A stretch of DNA of 15,005 nt from Thiotrichales bacterium (GTDB lineage: Bacteria > Pseudomonadota > Gammaproteobacteria > UWMA-0217): NCBI GenBank assembly GCA_024763135.1, contig JANTGD010000044.1:1-15005 (forward strand). The letters are read 5' to 3'. This document shows positions 14,914 to 15,005 of the stretch, piece after piece. The position numbers and the translations under genes were made by a program. A model generated the notes under the pieces. It had not been told where the DNA came from, searched no databases, and saw only the letters and a list, made by a program, of their open reading frames with translations. Position 1 is the first letter of the stretch; each line of letters opens with the position of its first letter.

Positions 14914-15005
14914 AACCTAAAAACCTCAGTTGGGCGCAAAAAAGACGCGTAAGATATTGGTGTGCATGGTGAATCGGAAAAACTCGTGGTCACCTTATTG
15001 GTGAT
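14914..15005 (-). repeat. Right copy of 92-bp terminal inverted repeat
   Basis: This is the perfect reverse complement of 2-93. Its inner edge lies only 9 bp upstream of the start codon of the small membrane-protein gene (ATG at 14904), so that gene's promoter and most of its leader must lie inside the repeat or beyond the window. Unlike the left copy, no copy of the 87-bp direct repeat adjoins it. The outer boundary is unknown because the window ends here. Confidence 0.95.

Noticed and set aside
1..15005. The whole window as a composite transposon with 92-bp terminal repeats
   Set aside because: No transposase or recombinase gene is present inside, and the cargo includes a TCA-cycle enzyme. 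A dispersed flanking repeat or contig-end effect is simpler.
1..15005. CRISPR array, tRNA or rRNA
   Set aside because: No regularly spaced identical repeats, cloverleaf or rRNA-like conserved stretch was seen on either strand.

Overview
The window looks like gammaproteobacterial DNA. The reasons are a monomeric NADP-isocitrate dehydrogenase, a Tsr-like chemoreceptor with a C-terminal CheR/CheB-type pentapeptide, a rhomboid protease and an SDH-type ClpP-fold protease. Protein style, Shine-Dalgarno sites and moderate GC (judged by eye) fit as well. I cannot name a genus from the sequence. Eleven genes are supported. All but one lie on the minus strand; the exception is at 7834-8514.

The two ends of the window (2-93 and 14914-15005) are perfect 92-bp inverted copies of each other and run to the window edges. 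The DNA between them includes housekeeping genes. This is therefore most likely a chromosomal stretch, or a contig, flanked by a dispersed repeat in opposite orientation. It does not look like a classical transposon.

Left part (1 to about 7.6 kb, accessory in character): a chemoreceptor (315-2030) is bracketed by diverged direct repeats (94-180 and about 2072-2138; a third copy lies at 2454-2540) and by a 13-bp inverted repeat. It is followed by a gene-poor, degenerate-looking 785-bp stretch. Next comes a tight three-gene minus-strand operon, transcribed 7452 to 2816: a small winged-helix-like protein, a 690-aa P-loop ATPase, and a 615-aa fusion of a RecB/Cas4-type PD-(D/E)XK nuclease with a cytoplasmic FtsK/SpoIIIE translocase core. 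The genes are separated by 6 bp and overlapped by 19 bp. I do not recognise this set as a named system. A DNA-processing or phage/plasmid-defence module (ATPase controlling a nuclease-translocase, loosely like HerA-NurA) is the best inference, and it is the most interesting thing here.

Right part (7.8-14.9 kb, core-like): an unrecognised helical protein on the plus strand. Then, on minus, a possible membrane-protease group (a 128-aa unknown, rhomboid, and SDH/ClpP-class protease), the monomeric isocitrate dehydrogenase with its own promoter-like -10, and a small cluster made of a 3-TM protein, a 102-aa conserved-looking protein and a bacterial transglutaminase-like cysteine protease. No rRNA, tRNA, CRISPR array or intact transposase gene was seen.
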